NCBI GenBank assembly: GCA_963802765.1
Contig: CAWDJZ010000009.1
Location: 1 to 64,000, forward strand
Length of the DNA: 64,000 nt
Direction: 5' to 3'
Source of the DNA: Gaiellasilicea sp963802765
Lineage (GTDB): Bacteria > Actinomycetota > Thermoleophilia > Gaiellales > Gaiellaceae
The position numbers were made by a program, and so were the translations under genes. The notes under the pieces are model-generated. The model was not told the DNA's origin. It searched no databases and saw only the letters and a list, made by a program, of their open reading frames with translations. This document shows, in pieces, positions 50,489 to 59,677 of this stretch. Each line of letters starts with the position of its first letter. Position 1 is the stretch's first letter.

Positions 50489-51227
50489 GCGGGGTCCTGT
50501 GGTGCCGCCGCCGTTGCAGCAGCCAGAGGCCGACTGGGACGACGAGAGCCGTCCAGAGCCATTGCCAGTTCTCGTCGACGAACGTCTCGAGCCGCACGCG
50601 GAGCGGGACGTTCACCTCGAGCGTCCGCTCGAACGTGCGCACGGCGTATGGCTTCTCGGAGCCGTCCCGGGCGATGAGCGCGGACAGGGTGAGATGCAGC
50701 CGTTGCTCGCCGGTCTCATTGGGGGTGACCTCCCACTTCCACTCGGTGACGTCCTCGCGGCTGACAAGGCGCACCGTCGGCGTCACGGGGACGATGTCGA
50801 AGCCCGCGCCGGTCAGGTCGGCCTCCATCGAGTCGGAGGCGCGGATCTGCTCGCCCTCGCGCTCCCCGATGGCGGTCAGCTTCTTCTTCAGCTCGCGGAT
50901 CGTCTCCCGGCCCGAGAGCAGCAGCTGGATCACCATCGGTTCCTCCAGCCGCATCGTGGTGGGCGCGTTGAAGGCGACGTTGGCGAGCCAGAGGCCTTTG
51001 ACCACTGCGTTGATCGTCGGCACCTCGCCGGGATTCGGCGTCGTCCCGGTTATGCCCGGGTGCGTCGTCCCAACGGTCGGCCAGGGTGGGGTCGTCCCCG
51101 TTGAACCCGGCGGCGACGCCTCATCGAACGCCACACCGTAGATCAGGGCGACCGTCAGCAGCCCCGCCGCGCCTGCCGCTGCGAGGCTGCCGATGCGCCG
51201 CAGCATCGTCGATCGAGACGAAGCCAT
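50439..51227 (-). CDS. Membrane-anchored protein of unknown function (262 aa)
   Basis: ATG at 51,225-51,227. N-terminal transmembrane helix (LAAAGAAGLLTVALIYGVAF), then a Gly/Thr/Pro-rich linker, an outer domain of about 150 residues with PTINAVVKGLWLANVAFNAP and VTEWKWEVTPNETGEQRLHL, and a C-terminal helix (WLWTALVVPVGLWLL) ending in an Arg/His/Pro tail. The outer domain resembles a beta-sandwich of a conserved but unnamed bacterial family. It converges with ade, overlapping it by 50 bases. Confidence 0.6.
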   Translation of the reverse strand: MASSRSTMLRRIGSLAAAGAAGLLTVALIYGVAFDEASPPGSTGTTPPWPTVGTTHPGITGTTPNPGEVPTINAVVKGLWLANVAFNAPTTMRLEEPMVIQLLLSGRETIRELKKKLTAIGEREGEQIRASDSMEADLTGAGFDIVPVTPTVRLVSREDVTEWKWEVTPNETGEQRLHLTLSALIARDGSEKPYAVRTFERTLEVNVPLRVRLETFVDENWQWLWTALVVPVGLWLLQRRRHHRTPPTGSTPPDVPPQATPH

Positions 51228-51280
51228 GCCACCCCCGGCCGCTGCCTACCGCTGACGGTAGCGCGGGAGCGGCGCGGTGA

Positions 51281-52537
51281 CTAGCGAACCGTGATCTGCT
51301 GCACCATCTTCGCGGGGTGCAGCGAGCAGAAGAGGCGGTAGACGCCCGGCTTCGTGAAGCGGTGCGTGAAGACGCCCGACATCGTCCACGGCGCCGAGAA
51401 CCCTTCCGGACCGCCGACCACCGTCACGTCGTGGCGGACTGCGCCGCGGAAGGTCCAGGTGAAGGTGGCGCCCCGCCGCAGGAGGATTCGCTCGGCCCCG
51501 TAGCGGAAGTCGCCGACCAAGGTCGAGCGGGCGGTCGAGACCGGGCCCTTCGGCGCGCGCGGCAGCGGCATCGAGAACGGCGGCGGCGCGGACGGACGGC
51601 CGAGGTCGACGTCGAGCGCCGGAGTCGCTCCGCAGCCGCCCACCACGCCCGGCGCGAGGAAGAGGAGCATGATCCCCATCGCACGCGTGTGTGATCTGCC
51701 GTTGTCGTAGACGGCGGCCAGGCGCAGGGTCTGGCCTTTCGCCACCGGGATCCCGTCGCTCGAGCGGAACGACGACATCTTCGTCGGGCCCGGCTCGTGC
51801 AGGATCGGCCTCGGCAGCGGGCCGCCCCAGGTCGGGCGCGAGGCGAACGGCGTCGTGCGGCAGGACGCGTTGCGGAGCTCGAGCCGGATGCCGCCGCCGT
51901 GCAAGTGGCCGCCCCCCGAGACGAGTCGGCCGCTCTCGGGCATCGTGAAGTCGGCGGTCTTCACGAAGGTGGAGAAGCGCTTGCCGCCGCCTGGGACGTC
52001 GAAGACGGGATCGGGCCCGGAGCAGTTGCGGATGTCGAGCCACACCGGCTTCACCGGCGTGAGCGTCTCGCCGGTGACGTAACGCACGCGGTAGCGGATG
52101 TAGCCGTCGAGCCGGCGGGGCTTGTGGTTCATCAGCATGTAGAGGAGCCCCCAACGGTCGGTCGCTTTGTTCGCGTAGCCGTACCCGTTCGGGAGCGTGA
52201 GCGCCATGCGCTCCTCGCCCTCGGCGAAGAAGCGCTCTCCGGCTCCGCCGCAGGTGTAGTCGGGCACGCCGAGCTTGGCGAAGACGATGTGGTGGAGCAT
52301 CACCTTGTCGCGACCCTGGACGCGCCCCTGCGCGTCGACGACCTCGGCGTCCATGCCCACCACGTAGCCGTCGACCCGAGGCGACTCCACGAGCAGCGGC
52401 TCCTGGGCGACGCCGTACCCGTCGACCGAGATCGGTGCGGTCGTGAACGACAGCACTCGCTCCTCGGCCTGGGCGAGCGCGGGCAACACGAGCGCGGCCG
52501 CAGCCGAGGCGATCAACAGGCGCGCGACCCGGCTCAC
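51281..52537 (-). CDS. Secreted copper protein: PHM-like domain plus cupredoxin domain
   Basis: 418 residues with a signal peptide (residues 1 to about 24, QAEE after cleavage). The N-terminal 280 residues carry KVMLHHIVFAKLG and SGGGHLHGGGIRLE, histidine pairs like those of the copper type-II monooxygenase (PHM/DBM) fold. The last 110 residues form a cupredoxin with type-1 copper ligands: His in GAVRHDVTV and the C-x-x-H-x-x-x-M set in CSLHPAKM. Two different copper sites in one chain suggest a redox enzyme outside the membrane. The substrate is unknown. Confidence 0.7.
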   Translation of the reverse strand: MSRVARLLIASAAAALVLPALAQAEERVLSFTTAPISVDGYGVAQEPLLVESPRVDGYVVGMDAEVVDAQGRVQGRDKVMLHHIVFAKLGVPDYTCGGAGERFFAEGEERMALTLPNGYGYANKATDRWGLLYMLMNHKPRRLDGYIRYRVRYVTGETLTPVKPVWLDIRNCSGPDPVFDVPGGGKRFSTFVKTADFTMPESGRLVSGGGHLHGGGIRLELRNASCRTTPFASRPTWGGPLPRPILHEPGPTKMSSFRSSDGIPVAKGQTLRLAAVYDNGRSHTRAMGIMLLFLAPGVVGGCGATPALDVDLGRPSAPPPFSMPLPRAPKGPVSTARSTLVGDFRYGAERILLRRGATFTWTFRGAVRHDVTVVGGPEGFSAPWTMSGVFTHRFTKPGVYRLFCSLHPAKMVQQITVR

Positions 52538-52580
52538 CGTCGTGACTGTAGCTCAGGTTTCGTCGGGGTACACTTGCGGT

Positions 52581-52805
52581 GTGAGCTGGCCCTGGATCGT
52601 GCTGCTCGCCCTTGCCTTCGTCCTCGTCGTGGCGGCGGAATGGCAGCGCGTGGGCGGCATGCTCGGTGCCGACGCCCGCCGGGCCCGGGAGCGGAGGAAG
52701 CGCAAGGCCAACCTCAAGCTGATCCGGTCCGAGGAAGAGGAATTCGCGGAGAGCGTCCAGCGCGACCTGGATCAGCTGCCGACGTTCGAGAAGGACAGGC
52801 GCTGA
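52581..52805 (+). CDS. Small membrane-anchored coiled-coil protein (74 aa)
   Basis: GTG 52,581 begins VSWPWIVLLALAFVLVVAAE, a single transmembrane helix, then a highly charged cytoplasmic helix (ARRARERRKRKANLKLI, SEEEEFAESVQRDLDQLP). A TACACT -10-like element at 52,569-52,574 places the transcription start close to the GTG, so it may be leaderless. It is divergent from the copper protein. No family is recognised. Confidence 0.6.
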   Translation: MSWPWIVLLALAFVLVVAAEWQRVGGMLGADARRARERRKRKANLKLIRSEEEEFAESVQRDLDQLPTFEKDRR

Positions 52806-52816
52806 GGAGCCAGGCG

Positions 52817-55243
52817 CTAGCGGACGACGAAGGTCGTCTGGAGGATCCGCGTGTTCGGCAGGATCCCGCCGACGTTCTCCATGTTCCGCGTCTCCTGGTA
52901 GTCGGAGACCTGCAGGCGCAGAGCGTGCGGGCCCTTGCGGAGCCCGTTCGTCCGGATGCTGACCTTTCCGGCGGCGAACCGCGCCCGCCGCTCCCTGCCG
53001 TCGACGCGGACGACGAGCGAGGCGGGATCGACTCCGGAGCCGCGGTCGGAGACCGTCACGACAAGGGGCCGGCCGCCCACGACGCGCCTCGCCGTCAGCG
53101 CCGCTGCGGGCGGGGTCGCATCGTTCACCCAGTAACGGAACGAGAACTTCCCGGAGGCCGCCGCCGAAGGGCTGTCGAAGACGATGTCGTACCGACCTGC
53201 CGCGGGCAGGATCGCCCCGGCGGCCGGCACCGGATCGCCGAACGTGCGCAGGTAGGGATTCAGGTTGAACGGGAGCGCGGCGTACCCGGTCAGGCGGCGC
53301 TCGTCGCCCGCGAGCACGATCCGCGGCTCGACCCGGACGCCTTTCGCGCGGCTCGTGACGACGACGCCGAAGTTCACCGCCGGCCGAGCGAGCGTGATCC
53401 GGTAGACGCGCTCCGGCCCCGGCAGCAGGACGGCGAAGCCGTGTCCGGCCGGGCGCTCCGGATAGCGGTAGGCGGTGATCCGGCTGCTGCCGCCCCTCGT
53501 GGTCGACGAGTAGGTGCCGGCACGGCGCAGCGGCGTCGTCTTCGAGCCCGCGAGCGCCGCTGCGCCGGTACGGAACCAGTACGGCAGGCGGCGCCGCTCG
53601 GCGCCACGCGTGAGCACGACGTACCCGGCGATCTCGGCGTCGGGCGCATTTGCGGTGGTGACAGTCACCGCCAGCGTCCCCGGCACGGCCACCTCCGGGG
53701 GAACGGAGATCGTGACGGAGGGAGCCCCACTCTGAGGCTCGATCGTCGCCGCCCAGGGCCCGGCGCCGCCCCCCGCGTCGGTGAGCTCGACCTGCTGCGT
53801 CAGCGTGGTTGTCGGGGGGACGAGACCGAACGAGAGCGCGACCGGCCGTGCGAAGACGAGCGGGTTGTCGGCCCGCTGCAGGTTGATCACGCCCCCGCCG
53901 GCCCGCACCGTCGCGAGCTCCACCTGCTTGCGCTCGTCGGCGTAGGCGCGGTCACCGGTGAGCGCGAGCGCCGACTTCACCTGCGCAGGGGTCCAGGTCG
54001 GGTGGCGTTGGAGAAGCAGCGCGGCGGCACCCGCCACATGCGGCGCGGCCATGCTCGTGCCTGACAGCGTCGTCCACGCGTCACCGGGCGCGGCCGACTT
54101 GATCGATACCCCGGGTGCGCTGACCTCCGGCTTGAGCTGCAGTGAGAGGGGGGTGGGGCCGCTCGACGAGAAGTCGGCGACGACGTTCTCCGGGCCGTTC
54201 CTCGTCGTCGACACGGCGGCGACCGTGATCGCGTCCGGTGCCGACCCGGGCGAGCTGACCGAGCCGCGCCCGAAGTCGGTGAAGTCGTTGCCCGCGGAGG
54301 TCACCGAGACGACTCCCGCCCGCGCGGCCGCTCCGAGCGCCTGAACGACGATGTCGCGCGAGGGCTCGATCTCGGGCTCGCCGAGCGACATGTTGATCAC
54401 GTCCATACCGTCGGCGACGGCCGCCTCGATCGCGGCCACGAGCTCGGGGGAGTTGCCGTCCAGCCCGACGTCCGCGTCGGTCGGGATCGTCAGCGCCTTG
54501 TAGTTGCCGAGGTAGGCGCGCGGTGCGACTCCGGAGACGCGATCGCCCTCCGCGGGCGTGTTCGCGTTGCCTGCGGCGATGCCGGCGACGTGGGTGCCGT
54601 GCGAGGAGTGCACGGGATCGAACGGCTTCGACGCATGCCTCCAGGTGGCATTGGCCGGCGGGAACGCGCGCGCGACGATCACCTTCGCGTTGGTGTACGC
54701 CGTCTGGCCCTTCGGGAAGCCGGCGGGCATGGTGTAGCCGGCGGGGGAGAAGAACGGATGTGTCTGGTCGATCCCCTCGTCGATGATCGCGATCTTCACG
54801 CCGTCGCCCGCGTTCTGGAGCCCGGGAGCCCACAGCGACGGTGCGCCGATCTGCTGCGGGCTGCGGTCGAGCTGCGTGCGGTAGCGCGTGGTCCCGTAGA
54901 CGGTCTCAACGCCGGGGACGGCGGACAACCGGTCGACCTGCGAGCGGGGGACGACGACGGCCATGCCGTTCGCGGTGAGCCTGTAGCGCCAGCGGATCTG
55001 TGCGTCCGGCAGCGTCTCCTCGATCCGGCGCTCGAGTGCGGCCTGTGACGCCTCGAGCGTCCGCGTCTGGGCCGGACGGCCTGCGAGCCAGCGCGTCGTG
55101 CCGAGTGGCTTCTGTGCGAGCGTGACGACGACCTCGATGGGCTCCTCGGTCGAGGGGCGGTCGACGTCGGCATGCGCCGCCCCGGGGGCGAGCGCGAGCA
55201 GGCAGAGAATCGCGATCAGGAGACCCCGGCGCACGGCGGGCAT
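52817..55243 (-). CDS. Secreted subtilisin-like serine protease (S8)
   Basis: 808 residues from ATG 55,241-55,243. Signal peptide (LLIAILCLLALAPGAAHA), an inhibitor-I9-like propeptide region to residue ~110, then the catalytic domain: Asp in VKIAIIDEGIDQTHPFF near residue 157, His in SSHGTHVAGIAAGNA near 217, and Ser in LSGTSMAAPHVAGAAALL near 396. The C-terminal 380 residues consist of beta-rich domains and possibly a bacterial Ig-like repeat. Degradation of external protein is the likely role. It faces the tRNA-Leu promoter. Confidence 0.92.
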   Translation of the reverse strand: MPAVRRGLLIAILCLLALAPGAAHADVDRPSTEEPIEVVVTLAQKPLGTTRWLAGRPAQTRTLEASQAALERRIEETLPDAQIRWRYRLTANGMAVVVPRSQVDRLSAVPGVETVYGTTRYRTQLDRSPQQIGAPSLWAPGLQNAGDGVKIAIIDEGIDQTHPFFSPAGYTMPAGFPKGQTAYTNAKVIVARAFPPANATWRHASKPFDPVHSSHGTHVAGIAAGNANTPAEGDRVSGVAPRAYLGNYKALTIPTDADVGLDGNSPELVAAIEAAVADGMDVINMSLGEPEIEPSRDIVVQALGAAARAGVVSVTSAGNDFTDFGRGSVSSPGSAPDAITVAAVSTTRNGPENVVADFSSSGPTPLSLQLKPEVSAPGVSIKSAAPGDAWTTLSGTSMAAPHVAGAAALLLQRHPTWTPAQVKSALALTGDRAYADERKQVELATVRAGGGVINLQRADNPLVFARPVALSFGLVPPTTTLTQQVELTDAGGGAGPWAATIEPQSGAPSVTISVPPEVAVPGTLAVTVTTANAPDAEIAGYVVLTRGAERRRLPYWFRTGAAALAGSKTTPLRRAGTYSSTTRGGSSRITAYRYPERPAGHGFAVLLPGPERVYRITLARPAVNFGVVVTSRAKGVRVEPRIVLAGDERRLTGYAALPFNLNPYLRTFGDPVPAAGAILPAAGRYDIVFDSPSAAASGKFSFRYWVNDATPPAAALTARRVVGGRPLVVTVSDRGSGVDPASLVVRVDGRERRARFAAGKVSIRTNGLRKGPHALRLQVSDYQETRNMENVGGILPNTRILQTTFVVR

Positions 55244-55282
55244 GGTAGGGGAGGCGTGTGAAAACGGTGTTACGAGTGCGGC

Positions 55283-55288
55283 TACACT
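55283..55288 (+). promoter_or_regulatory. -10 element of the tRNA-Leu promoter
   Basis: TACACT lies 11 bases before the tRNA start; no clear -35 is seen. Confidence 0.35.
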
Positions 55289-55299
55289 GTCGGCCCCAC

Positions 55300-55383
55300 G
55301 CGGATGTGGCGGAATTGGTAGACGCGCACGGTTCAGGTCCGTGTGCCCTTTGGGGCGTGGAGGTTCAAGTCCTCTCATCCGCA
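55300..55383 (+). tRNA. tRNA-Leu (CAG)
   Basis: An 84-base class II tRNA. The acceptor stem GCGGATG pairs with CATCCGC, the D-arm contains GGCGGAATTGGTAGAC, and the anticodon loop TTCAGGT holds CAG. The long variable arm (TGCCCTTTGGGGCG) is typical of leucine and serine tRNAs, and the T-arm is GGAGG TTCAAGT CCTCT. The discriminator is A; CCA is not encoded. Confidence 0.95.
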
Positions 55384-55390
55384 TCAGGCC

Positions 55391-56776
55391 ATGCGTCCGT
55401 CTGTTGGCCGAGTTGGACGGTCCGGCGGCTCGGGAGTATCGTCGGACTCGAGGACGACAGACGGGAGGCTCGTTTCGGCCGTCCCCGCACCAGCACCGCC
55501 CGCTGAATCCAGTAGTAGGGCCGCTGCGACCCGCGTCGCGGCGGCCCTCCGCACCGAGACAGGGCTCGCGCGGCTCGCACTCGGCGTGGGCGCGCTGCAC
55601 GTCGTCGACGACAACTTCCTGCAGCCCCAGCCGGGCACGTCGGCCGTCGACCACCTGGTCGGCGGCTCGATCCAGGCCGGCTTCTTCGTCGGGCTCGCCT
55701 GGGCCTACCCGCGCCTGCGGCCGGGTCTGCGCGGGACGCTCGCGATCTTCGTCGGGCTCTTCATGATCGTGATGGGCGCGGGCGAGGCCGGCTATTACAC
55801 GCGCGAGAACGGGCCGTCGGGCGACGACTACACCGGTCTGCTGGCGATCCCCGCCGGCGTCCTGCTCGTCGGAGTCGGCCTGTTCACCCTCTGGAAGTCG
55901 CGCAAGGGCGGAAGCTGGATCCGACGGTACGGCCGCCGTGCGGCTCTAACCGTTGCGTTCCTGTTCGGTCTCGCTTTCGGCCTCTATCCGCTCGCGGAGT
56001 CGTACGTCGTCACCCACGCGGCGCGCGCCTACGTGCCGACGCCGCAGCTCGGCACCACGTTCGAAGAAGTCTCGTTCACGTCGAGCGACGGGCTTCGGCT
56101 CGAGGGGTGGTTCGTGCCCTCGCGCAACGGCGCGACGGTGATCGCGTTCCCCGGCCGCAGCGGCCCGCAGAAACCGGGGCGGTTGCTCGCGAGCCACGGC
56201 TACGGCGTCTTGCTCTTCGACCGGCGCGGCGAGGGCGAGAGCGAGGGTGATCCGAACCAGTTCGGCTGGAGAGGCACGCGTGACCTGGAGGGGGCGATCT
56301 CGTACCTGAAGAGCCGGCCGGACGTGGACCCGAACCGCATCGGCGGCGTCGGGCTGTCCGTCGGCGGCGAGGTGATGCTCCAGGCGGCCGCCGAGACGGA
56401 TGATTTCAAGGCGATCGTCTCCGAGGGTGCGGGCGTCCGTTCGGCGCGCGAAGCGGTGCACGTGCCCGGCGCGGGCAAGGTGATCTTCACGCACATCTCG
56501 ACCCTGGCGACGCTCGGGACGATGGTCTGGACAAGCGACCTTCCGCCTCCCGGACTCACCGACCTCAGCGCCGAGATCACCGAACCGCTGTTCGTCATCT
56601 ACGCCGACCCGGGACAAGGCGGCGAGATGCTCAGCAGCCAGTACTACGACGCGGCGAAGGGGCCGAAGGAGGTCTGGTCGGCCCCCGGCGGGCACACGGG
56701 CGCCATCGACGCCGCGCCGGAGGAGTACGAGCGCCGCGTGGTCGGGTTCTTCGATCGCACGATCGGCGACCGATAA
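55391..56776 (+). CDS. Alpha/beta hydrolase with N-terminal membrane domain
   Basis: About 461 residues from ATG 55,391, seven bases after tRNA-Leu, so the first 50 Ser/Arg-rich residues may be spurious. Hydrophobic helices at about residues 60-200 are followed by a hydrolase domain: TVIAFPGRSGPQKPG, LLFDRRGEGESEGDP, nucleophile elbow GVGLSVGGEVMLQAA (Ser), acid in FVIYADPGQGGEM and His in APGGHTGAIDAAP. It probably acts as a membrane-tethered esterase or peptidase. Function and substrate are unknown. Confidence 0.8.
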   Translation: MRPSVGRVGRSGGSGVSSDSRTTDGRLVSAVPAPAPPAESSSRAAATRVAAALRTETGLARLALGVGALHVVDDNFLQPQPGTSAVDHLVGGSIQAGFFVGLAWAYPRLRPGLRGTLAIFVGLFMIVMGAGEAGYYTRENGPSGDDYTGLLAIPAGVLLVGVGLFTLWKSRKGGSWIRRYGRRAALTVAFLFGLAFGLYPLAESYVVTHAARAYVPTPQLGTTFEEVSFTSSDGLRLEGWFVPSRNGATVIAFPGRSGPQKPGRLLASHGYGVLLFDRRGEGESEGDPNQFGWRGTRDLEGAISYLKSRPDVDPNRIGGVGLSVGGEVMLQAAAETDDFKAIVSEGAGVRSAREAVHVPGAGKVIFTHISTLATLGTMVWTSDLPPPGLTDLSAEITEPLFVIYADPGQGGEMLSSQYYDAAKGPKEVWSAPGGHTGAIDAAPEEYERRVVGFFDRTIGDR

Positions 56777-56813
56777 CGCGCGTCATCGGTCGCTGGGTAG
56801 GCTCGCCGGCGTC

Positions 56814-57539
56814 GTGCTCGATCCGAACTTGCCCACTCCGTCACGCGGTCGGACGTTCGCCGCGCGGCGGCGCGTTCGGCTGGCGGATCTCGATGCACAC
56901 GGGCGCGTCCGGCTCGACGCAGTCGCACGCTTCCTCCAGGACGTCGCGATCGACGATGCCCAGGAGACGGGCTGGGGCATCCCGGAGCACCTCTGGTTCG
57001 TCCGCCGGATCCGCATCGAGGTGCACGAGCCGTTCCTCGCCGATCGCGAGCTCGAGCTGCTCACCTGGTGCAGCGGCCTCGCCGCGATCGCGGCCGGCCG
57101 GCGCTGGTCGGTCACGGGCGATCGCGGCGGACGAGCCGAGGTCGACAGCGTCTGGATCCACCTCGCGCCCGACCAGCGGCCCGCGCGAATCGACGGGTTC
57201 GGCGTGTACGCCGAGGCAACGGGCGGCCGCCGCGTCTCGACGAAGCTCGAGCTGCCGGATCCTCCCGCCGGGGCGGCCAGATCGGCGTGGCCGCTGCGCC
57301 TGTCCGACGTGGATCTGCACGGTCACGTCAACAACGCGGTCTACTGGCAGGCGGTCGAGCACGTGCTCGCGTCGACCGGCATCGATCCACGGCAGCCGCT
57401 CGTCGCCGAGCTCGACTACCGCGATCCGGTCGATCTCGGCGACGCGCTCGAGCTCGCGACGGCGACCGACGGGCAGAGCGTCCTCGTCGGCTTCTGCGCG
57501 GACGGCACGGTCAAGGCCGTCGCCCGCGTAGGTCGATAG
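56814..57539 (+). CDS. Acyl-ACP thioesterase-like protein (double hotdog)
   Basis: 241 residues. Two hotdog repeats: the first with RVRLADLDAHGRVRLDAVAR and FLQDVAIDDAQETGWG, the second with LRLSDVDLHGHVNNAVYWQA, the HxxxN motif expected at the active site. This is the FatA/FatB-like acyl-ACP thioesterase family, which releases free fatty acids from ACP. GTG 56,814 is the start. The end overlaps the convergent methyltransferase by 29 bases. Confidence 0.88.
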   Translation: MLDPNLPTPSRGRTFAARRRVRLADLDAHGRVRLDAVARFLQDVAIDDAQETGWGIPEHLWFVRRIRIEVHEPFLADRELELLTWCSGLAAIAAGRRWSVTGDRGGRAEVDSVWIHLAPDQRPARIDGFGVYAEATGGRRVSTKLELPDPPAGAARSAWPLRLSDVDLHGHVNNAVYWQAVEHVLASTGIDPRQPLVAELDYRDPVDLGDALELATATDGQSVLVGFCADGTVKAVARVGR

Positions 57540-58446
57540 CGTCGCCCCAGGCCGCGCCGCGCGCGTCCTTGTAGAGCGCTCCGTGCTTGCGGCTGATGGT
57601 GCGCGCGTGGATGCCGTCCGGCTCGCAGGTGACGAGGTTGACGTGGCCCGAGCGCGCCTGGGGCGGCCGGATGACACGCGCCTCGGCCCGGGGCGTTGGC
57701 TCACGGCTCAGCACGGCGTAGGAGTACTTCTCGTCTTCGAAGCCTCGCTCGACCGCCTTCGCGCGACGATGGAGCTTTGAGCGCGGGAGCCGGACGCCGA
57801 AGTGACACCAGTCGTCTGCCGCCAGCGGACAGGGAAGGTCGTGCGGGCACGGGGCGATGGTCGAGCCGCCGGCGTCGACGACCGCGGCACGCGCGGCGAG
57901 GATCCGCCGGTAACCGGCGGGCGTCCCGGGCTCGAGGAACGCGATCGTGTCCGCTGCCTCCGCCCACAACCGCGTCGCGACCGCGGGATCGTCCAGTTCG
58001 CCGAGCACGTAGGAGCAGACGACCAGATCGGCCGGACCGCGCGCCGCCGACGCGTCGGCCTGCACCCAGCGCCCGCGGGGGAGCAGCGCTCGCCCTGCGG
58101 CGGCCATCTCCGTCTCCGCCTCGACGAGCGTGAGCTCTTCGAGCGACGGCCATTGCTCCCGTGCGGCCCAGGAGGCGACCCCCGGGCCGGCGCCGACGTC
58201 GAGCAGCGACCGCGGCGCCCAGCCGGGCCGCAGCAGCGCGACCTGAAGGAAGACGGCAGCCGCAGCCGCATATGTCGCCGGCGCGCGGTAGGCGAGATAG
58301 GCGGCGACTCCGGCGCGCGTGCTGGCCGCGCGGGCCGACGACGCATCCTGCCTGCGGTAGGCCGCCGACAGTAGCTCGACCTCGTGCGCGACCGAGCCGC
58401 CCGCCTCTGCGACGAGTCGCTCGATCGCCTCGGCGAGCGCCGGCGG
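57511..58446 (-). CDS. Rsm22-like SAM-dependent methyltransferase
   Basis: About 310 residues. Similarity starts at LPPALAEAIERLVAEAGGSV and continues through SLLDVGAGPGVASWAA (SAM motif I), VQADAS and VVCSYVLGELDD. The C-terminal CPHDLPCPLAADDWCHFGVR is the Cys/His cluster of the Rsm22 family (PCPH..CPL..DWCHF). Members methylate rRNA or support mitochondrial-type ribosome assembly. No ATG, GTG or TTG is found at the expected start just after the BCP stop (58,458), so the start is unresolved. A weak start or a base error upstream is possible. Confidence 0.82.
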   Translation of the reverse strand, partial: PPALAEAIERLVAEAGGSVAHEVELLSAAYRRQDASSARAASTRAGVAAYLAYRAPATYAAAAAVFLQVALLRPGWAPRSLLDVGAGPGVASWAAREQWPSLEELTLVEAETEMAAAGRALLPRGRWVQADASAARGPADLVVCSYVLGELDDPAVATRLWAEAADTIAFLEPGTPAGYRRILAARAAVVDAGGSTIAPCPHDLPCPLAADDWCHFGVRLPRSKLHRRAKAVERGFEDEKYSYAVLSREPTPRAEARVIRPPQARSGHVNLVTCEPDGIHARTISRKHGALYKDARGAAWGDAIDLRGRRP

Positions 58447-58457
58447 AAGGGCGGCGG

Positions 58458-58916
<459 letters not shown>

Positions 58917-58945
58917 AAGAACTCCTCTCGCTAGATTCCGACGCG

Positions 58946-59302
58946 ATGCTAGCCGCCCACAGCACCCTTGCTTTCTTCGTCGTCGTTGTGCCGGCGCTCG
59001 CGGCGCTCGTCGGCGGCTTCGTCTACTGGCGCCGGCGCGGCGCGGGCCGCCTGGTCGCCAACCTGCTGGCGCTCGCGCAGACGCTGCTCGTCGCCCAGGT
59101 CGCGCTCGGTCTGCTGCTCCTCTCCGACGAGCGGCGGGCGACGGACGAGCTCCACTACGTCTACGGCTCGCTCGCGCTCGGCGCCATCCTCGTGCCGTGG
59201 GTGTACGCGCCGGCGACGGGGCACAAGCGCCTCGCCTGGTTCGCCGGCACGTCGCTCCTCGCGGCCGCGCTGGCTGTGCGAGCATTCATGACCGGATCGT
59301 GA
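58946..59302 (+). CDS. Four-helix membrane protein of unknown function (118 aa)
   Basis: The ATG at 58,946 starts a run of four transmembrane helices (LAFFVVVVPALAALVGGFVY, LLALAQTLLVAQVALGLLLL, YGSLALGAILVPWVYA and FAGTSLLAAALAVRAF) with a His in the first helix and HYVYGS between helices 2 and 3. Small four-helix proteins with helix-borne His can bind haem, but no pair of haem ligands is evident. GTGA overlap links it to the next gene. Confidence 0.65.
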   Translation: MLAAHSTLAFFVVVVPALAALVGGFVYWRRRGAGRLVANLLALAQTLLVAQVALGLLLLSDERRATDELHYVYGSLALGAILVPWVYAPATGHKRLAWFAGTSLLAAALAVRAFMTGS

Positions 59303-59673
59303 AGCGTTTCTTCACCGACATGAACGCGACCCTGCGCGGCTTTCTGATCATCGCGCTGATCACGCTCGTCGTGGTCGTCCTCTCCCTGCAGTCGGTGCTC
59401 GCGACGGTCGGCGGCCTCCTCCGGATCGGCTTCTTCCTCGCGATCGCGTTCTTCCTCTTCCTGCTCTGGCGCGAGAAGCGCGGCGACATCGAGACGTGGT
59501 CCGACCGGGGACGAAACGTCTTCTATGCGGCCGTCATCCTGGCGGTCGTCGACATCGGCGCCCTGATCGGGCTCGGAGCCTCTGGCCTGGACGCGCTCGC
59601 GTTCTTCCTCGTGCTCGGTGCCTGCGCCTACGCCGCCTTCCGCGTCTGGCGTAGCGAGCACAGCTACGTCTGA
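59299..59673 (+). CDS. Four-helix membrane protein of unknown function (124 aa)
   Basis: GTG 59,299 overlaps the preceding stop. Helices include LRGFLIIALITLVVVVLSL, LLRIGFFLAIAFFLFLLW, VFYAAVILAVVDIGALIG and ALAFFLVLGACAYAAFRVW, with a basic start and a short polar centre (REKRGDIETWSDRGRN). It probably forms a pair with the upstream membrane protein. The function is unknown. Confidence 0.65.
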   Translation: MKRFFTDMNATLRGFLIIALITLVVVVLSLQSVLATVGGLLRIGFFLAIAFFLFLLWREKRGDIETWSDRGRNVFYAAVILAVVDIGALIGLGASGLDALAFFLVLGACAYAAFRVWRSEHSYV

Positions 59674-59677
59674 GCGC

